A stretch of DNA of 64,000 nucleotides from the NCBI GenBank assembly GCA_014169315.1, contig AP022133.1:3844001-3908000 (forward strand), given 5' to 3'. Of the stretch, positions 60,667 through 64,000 are shown piece after piece. Positions within the stretch are counted from its first letter, which is position 1. Each line of letters opens with the position of its first letter. Below the pieces are notes generated by a model. It did not search any database, was not told where the DNA came from, and worked only from the letters and a program-made list of their open reading frames with translations. The translations under genes were made by a program, and so were the position numbers. Origin of the DNA: Enterobacter cloacae (GTDB taxonomy: Bacteria > Pseudomonadota > Gammaproteobacteria > Enterobacterales > Enterobacteriaceae).

Positions 60667-61110
60667 TTATTCCTGGTTCTCAGGGTTTGAGGGTATCAGC
60701 AGTCGACCCATCAGTTTGCCGTCATGGGCGTACTCAAAGTATCTTTCTTTGGTATACGGGTCCGTCACCTCCTGGTATTCCAGTTTGATGTTATCGGCAA
60801 TACACAGCGCATTCATCAGTGGCTGGACGGTTTTTTCCTGCATATCCGCGAGGTAGTAGTAACTGCCACCCTCGCATCCATCAGGTGACTGGCGGGTACG
60901 TAAGACCTGCAGGGTAAGACCGGATGAGAAACCAACCTGTGACCATTCTTCGCTGACATCATCCTGACGACTGACCACATCGCTGAAGCGCGGCGGGGTG
61001 AGATCCTTGAATTTGCTGATGGTCTTCAGTTCATCACTTCTGTCATCGCAGGCGCTCAGAAACAGAGTGGTGGCAACCAGTGCCAGCAGAGGCAGTGTTT
61101 TACGTTTCAT
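60667..61110 (-). CDS. yfjS: YfjS-like lipoprotein
   Basis: 147 residues with a lipoprotein signal (MKRKTLPLLALVATTLFLSAC; Cys21). The mature part begins DDRSDEL and includes FKDLTPPRFSDVV. It is almost identical to what I know of E. coli YfjS. Its start overlaps the ypjK stop by one base (TAATG). The role is unknown; Asp at +2 predicts retention in the inner membrane. Confidence 0.88.
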   Translation of the reverse strand: MKRKTLPLLALVATTLFLSACDDRSDELKTISKFKDLTPPRFSDVVSRQDDVSEEWSQVGFSSGLTLQVLRTRQSPDGCEGGSYYYLADMQEKTVQPLMNALCIADNIKLEYQEVTDPYTKERYFEYAHDGKLMGRLLIPSNPENQE

Positions 61111-61346
61111 TATTTTTTTCCTGAAATCAGACGAACCACTTTGGCAAAGACATAAATCCCCACAAAAATACCCACCGGCACGCCGACGAACGGCGTCAGC
61201 GCGACACTGGCAGCACCGGCTGCGCCACCTCCCGTCAGTAGTGCGGCAACGGTGGCAAGTGTCAGGGCCGTGAGGCTGTCGGACACTCCGGTTTTGTTCA
61301 GAATGATGACGATGATAACAATGGCGATAATGGCAATAACGGGCAC
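61110..61346 (-). CDS. ypjK: YpjK-like small membrane protein
   Basis: 78 residues read from a GTG start (61346) with a very strong RBS (GGGAGGAG) 6 bp upstream. The open frame continues 52 codons upstream into yfjR without homology, so the GTG is preferred. There is one very Ile/Val-rich N-terminal helix (VIAIIAIVIIVIIL) and a Gly/Ala-rich second helix (TGGGAAGAASVAL), so it is a two- or three-pass inner-membrane protein of unknown role. Confidence 0.8.
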   Translation of the reverse strand: MPVIAIIAIVIIVIILNKTGVSDSLTALTLATVAALLTGGGAAGAASVALTPFVGVPVGIFVGIYVFAKVVRLISGKK

Positions 61347-61386
61347 TGGGCTCCTCCCTGTTGCCGGGTTGATTACAACACCTGCG

Positions 61387-62088
61387 CTATTCCGGTGGGC
61401 TGTCAGCCGGAACAAACGTAAGCAGTGACTGCTGGATAAAGCGAAAATGGGGGAAGGCCTGAATGAAGACCGGGTCTTCAACCAGGCGACACAGACTGTC
61501 ATTGCGGCGAAAAGTCTCCTGCAAAGGCTGAATCAGATGGATTTCATCAAGTGTGAATACGGCGATATGCCCTTCGTGTTCAGCCACCAGATACCAGGTC
61601 TGCTGGTGGATGAGTAACCGGCAGGAAGCCAGGCGCTCACAGCGTCGCCCCTCCGCAATCAGCGTCACCCGCCTGCGCCCGGTAATGGCCTGAATCAGTC
61701 TCCAGAAAGACAATGCTCCTGAAGGCGAAGGAAGCGGATTGGCTGGTACTATTACGCAGGGAGACTCATCGCACATCAGCAGTGCGTTCACCAGACGGCG
61801 GTCAAGGCCGGGAAAAAGTCCGGCCAGCCCGCTGCGGTGGGCAAAGATAAGCACGTCGGGCACCATCTGCATTTCACTGCCAGCAGTGCGTAAGCGGCAG
61901 TATCCGGACTGATACTCCAGATCCAGATACATCAGTCGCTCACGAAAATCACGCCGCAGCGTGCGCACTGACACGCCAAACTCAGCGGCCAGTTTGCGCA
62001 CACTCAACGTTTCACCCGCCACCAGACGGCTGATTATCAGTGACAGCCTGACAGCCAGCCGGTCATGGCGGCGTTCTGCCTGTGTCAT
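61387..62088 (-). CDS. yfjR: WYL-domain transcriptional regulator (YfjR-like)
   Basis: 233 residues. An N-terminal DeoR-type winged helix ([20 protein letters not shown]) precedes a WYL domain (residues about 110-180; the [12 protein letters not shown] segment). WYL proteins sense ligands, often nucleic acid fragments, and repress or activate nearby defence genes. The inverted repeat at 62259-62277 is a candidate operator. It is the second regulator-like gene on the island and lies upstream of ypjK. Confidence 0.88.
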   Translation of the reverse strand: MTQAERRHDRLAVRLSLIISRLVAGETLSVRKLAAEFGVSVRTLRRDFRERLMYLDLEYQSGYCRLRTAGSEMQMVPDVLIFAHRSGLAGLFPGLDRRLVNALLMCDESPCVIVPANPLPSPSGALSFWRLIQAITGRRRVTLIAEGRRCERLASCRLLIHQQTWYLVAEHEGHIAVFTLDEIHLIQPLQETFRRNDSLCRLVEDPVFIQAFPHFRFIQQSLLTFVPADSPPE

Positions 62089-62258
62089 GAGAGGTTCTCC
62101 AGGAAAGTTAACTGACTGAAAATGATGTGATTACTTTAAACAGGGGGGCGGACAGGGTATGGACAACGCAGAAACTATTTTTTATTTCTGCAAAAGCCAG
62201 ATGTAACGGGGGTTACAGGCTATTACCGGGAGATTGAGGCACACGAGCACGTAGCAAT

Positions 62259-62277
62259 TCGGACAGGTGGTGTCCGA
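62259..62277. promoter_or_regulatory. Candidate operator between yfjQ and yfjR
   Basis: A perfect inverted repeat TCGGACA-N5-TGTCCGA with no T-run, 171 bp upstream of the yfjR start and 28 bp past the yfjQ stop. The dyad is of regulator-binding size. The rest of the 216-bp gap is AT-rich with no gene seen. Confidence 0.5.
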
Positions 62278-62304
62278 TAATAACAATGTGGCAACATAAA
62301 ACGT

Positions 62305-63126
62305 CTACTGCAGCTGTGTGAGCAGTGTTTCAGCCATCACCCACAGCGCACGGTTAAGCTTCACGTCCCCGTCAATGCCACGCACGGCACGGGTATGCGT
62401 TCGTTCGCCTTTAACATTACGCCCGCTGAGTCCGCCCTTAATCAGGTTTTCCTGAATCCGCTGGTACGTGGTCCACAGGTCATTGCTCTCATCCTGCCAG
62501 CGGCGTGGGGAGAGTATTTGCGACTCAGTCACCGGCTGGTGGTCTTCACCAAAGCGGTATGTGAGAGCGGCTTTTGCCAGTGCCTGCTGTGCCGGAGGCG
62601 GCAACAGCAACGACTGCATGGCATCCCGTTTCTCCTCCACCCGGTCAAAAATCCCCAGTACCTCATACGCGCCTTCAATCACCTGACTCACCACGTCCCC
62701 CTTGTGCGGCACCCGTACCTCGCCAAACGACTCGCCACAGACAAGGCCGTTCTGACAAACCGCACGAAATAGTCCCGGCAGCATCTGGTACGAACTGCTG
62801 CCATCGTGAGAGTTGAGCAGGATTATTTCCGGCACCTGCTTACCGGTTATCTGTCCCTCACGCCGTAGACGCAGCATATGCTTGGTGTGTTCGCGACGCT
62901 CCGGATCACGCACACGGGTCTGACAGGCAAAGAATGGCTGGAAGCCTTCTCGCTGCAGGCTGTCCAGCAAGGAGATGGTGGGTATATAGGTGTAGCGTTC
63001 ACTACGGGATTCATGTTTGTCCTCGCTGAACACACTGGGCACCACGCGAAACAGCTCCTCGCTGGTTAACGGACGGTCACGACGAATAATGTTTGCAGCG
63101 CCAAAGCGCGAAGCCAGACGGGTCAT
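62305..63126 (-). CDS. yfjQ: DUF932 family protein YfjQ
   Basis: 273 residues, starting MTRLASRFGAAN, the exact length of E. coli YfjQ. The family occurs on islands, plasmids and phages and its role is unknown. Conserved blocks include RSERYTYIPT, LNSHDGSSSYQM and GIDGDVKLNRALW. The DNA is highly conserved with the CP4-57 homologue, which suggests recent exchange between enterics. Confidence 0.9.
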   Translation of the reverse strand: MTRLASRFGAANIIRRDRPLTSEELFRVVPSVFSEDKHESRSERYTYIPTISLLDSLQREGFQPFFACQTRVRDPERREHTKHMLRLRREGQITGKQVPEIILLNSHDGSSSYQMLPGLFRAVCQNGLVCGESFGEVRVPHKGDVVSQVIEGAYEVLGIFDRVEEKRDAMQSLLLPPPAQQALAKAALTYRFGEDHQPVTESQILSPRRWQDESNDLWTTYQRIQENLIKGGLSGRNVKGERTHTRAVRGIDGDVKLNRALWVMAETLLTQLQ

Positions 63127-63217
63127 AAGCAGACTCCTCATAACGGGAAAACAAATAAAGGGGATCCCCGTCGCATCGGCGACAGGGTCAGGGAAATAAC
63201 AGGGATGGATTAAATAC

Positions 63218-64000
63218 TCAGAAGAAGAAATCCCAGACGGCGCGGGCCACAGAGACCACGGTGGTGCGCACGGCCTGAATGACGGCCCGCACAGGTGTGG
63301 GTATCAGAGGAAAGGCACTGATGCTATCGAGTAGAGCACCGACGGTTTCACCAAAATCGCTTCGAGCCTGTTCCCGGACTACCGTCGTGCGAAAGGAAGG
63401 CTGGAGTTGCGACACCACCGGGCTGGTGGCCTCACGTGGCAGGCACTTAATCATCCGCTCGGCCATCACCCTAAGCCCCCATTGTAGACGGACCGACACA
63501 GCACACACCGGATGTACGGGCTGGAACAGCTCATGCAGCAGGCAGATTTTGCGGCTGATATTCTGCTTCTGCGCGGTGGACAACTGACCATTACCGGTGG
63601 TGGGTTCGGCCTTGTCCGACTGACTGATAACGAACAGCACCTTATGCCGGTATACCTCACCAATAACCTGACGGTAAAAGTGCTCATCCACAGCCAGAGC
63701 CCGGTCATCAGCCTTAATCAGCCACAGCACCAGATCGAGCTGGGGAAGCTGTTGCTGGTACAGCGAAGCATACTCAGCATCGCGGGCACTGCTTTCCCCC
63801 ACGCCGGGCAAGTCCACGATGGTCATAAAGCGCTCTCCAACCTGCAGGCGAAATTGCAAAGGTTCACGGGTGCAGGCCGCGACATGGCTGACTGGCGATA
63901 CTTCGTCGACAAACAAAGCGTTGCAAAGGCTACTCTTTCCCGCCCCGGTTTTACCCATAATGCCGATCACAGGTTCATAGTCGATAAGCAAGTAAATGTG
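63218..64000 (-). CDS. yfjP: Era/ribosome-type GTPase YfjP, partial
   Basis: C-terminal part of about 260 residues; the frame is open to the right edge, so the N-terminus (about 30 residues by comparison with the 287-residue E. coli YfjP) is outside. GTPase motifs present are the P-loop GKTGAGKSS, a G3 motif DLPGVGES, and a G4-like SQSDKAE. The tail is hydrophobic (ALLDSISAFPLIPTPVRAVIQAV), suggesting membrane association. Role unknown. The TTG seen at 63991 is unlikely to be the real start. Confidence 0.9.
   Translation of the reverse strand, partial: HIYLLIDYEPVIGIMGKTGAGKSSLCNALFVDEVSPVSHVAACTREPLQFRLQVGERFMTIVDLPGVGESSARDAEYASLYQQQLPQLDLVLWLIKADDRALAVDEHFYRQVIGEVYRHKVLFVISQSDKAEPTTGNGQLSTAQKQNISRKICLLHELFQPVHPVCAVSVRLQWGLRVMAERMIKCLPREATSPVVSQLQPSFRTTVVREQARSDFGETVGALLDSISAFPLIPTPVRAVIQAVRTTVVSVARAVWDFFF

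Larger units (their letters stand above)
57717..64000. mobile_element. Genomic island of CP4-57 type, left part
   Basis: From the 3' end of the tRNA to the window end, all genes are accessory and match the order of the E. coli CP4-57/CP4-44/CP4-6 prophage-remnant module: yfjP, yfjQ, yfjR, ypjK, yfjS, yfjT, DUF905, antirestriction, radC-like, DUF987, yfjZ, ypjF. All are on the minus strand, pointing at the tRNA. No integrase or attachment-repeat partner is visible, so the other end lies outside. 57768-57877 has only two direct repeats (57775-57785 and 57787-57797, GGGTCAGGTAA) and an unexplained open frame. Confidence 0.85.

Noticed and set aside
61347..61502. Extended N-terminus of the ypjK frame reaching into yfjR
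   Set aside because: The extra 52 residues overlap yfjR coding sequence and lack homology, whereas the GTG at 61346 has a very strong RBS.

Overview
The window reads as a chromosomal segment of an Enterobacter-type member of the Enterobacteriaceae (Enterobacter cloacae complex or close relative). Nearly every core gene matches its Escherichia coli homologue closely in length and sequence. The backbone order (dkgA, ygiQ, ftsP, plsC, parC, ygiW/qseBC, mdaB, ygiN, parE, yqiA, cpdA, yqiB, nudF, tolC, ygiBC, ygiD, zupT, ribB, ubiK, hldE, glnE, ygiF, ygiM, cca, uppP, folB, plsY, tsaD, rpsU, dnaG, rpoD, mug, ileX) follows the E. coli dkgA-to-ileX stretch. The genus is an inference from gene content (urease, extra siderophore operon, Hcp-linked effector), not from a database search.

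Layout. 1-9.2 kb: end of dkgA, radical-SAM YgiQ, a Trk-type K+ transporter, divisome protein FtsP, PlsC and topoisomerase IV subunit ParC. 9.5-13.5 kb: an accessory cassette where E. coli has ygiS and neighbours. It encodes an Hcp-DUF2235 type VI secretion effector fusion and three tandem, recombining DUF2931 lipoproteins that look like immunity proteins. 13.6-17.2 kb: YgiW, QseBC, MdaB and YgiN. 17.2-24.4 kb: a second accessory block between ygiN and parE, with a translationally coupled iron-siderophore ABC operon ending in an RpiR-type regulator and a divergent TonB-dependent receptor. Fur-like sites lie in the divergent region. 24.5-45.8 kb: conserved core, including the tolC operon with a marbox, zupT with a near-perfect Fur box, and ribB with an FMN riboswitch. 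45.8-51.4 kb: a complete urease operon ureDABCE-ureJ-ureFG with a Nac-type site upstream, occupying the place of the E. coli ttd genes. 51.4-57.5 kb: tsaD and the rpsU-dnaG-rpoD macromolecular synthesis operon, then mug. 57.6 kb: tRNA-Ile (CAT anticodon, ileX). 57.7-64 kb: the end of a genomic island of the CP4-57 type (ypjF/yfjZ toxin-antitoxin, DUF987, RadC-like, KlcA-like antirestriction, DUF905, yfjT, yfjS, ypjK, WYL regulator yfjR, yfjQ, GTPase yfjP). It runs off the right edge, and no integrase is visible beside the tRNA.

Themes. Metal handling is concentrated here (siderophore system, zupT, Ni-dependent urease with UreE/UreJ). All accessory blocks sit exactly between conserved core neighbours. 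Every convergent gene pair is separated by a palindrome: a terminator, a REP-like unit or a GC-rich boxC-like repeat. The strongest candidate for something under-described is the Hcp-lipase effector with its three-copy, patchwise-diverged lipoprotein array at 9.5-13.5 kb. A candidate operator between yfjR and yfjQ on the island is the next most interesting signal.
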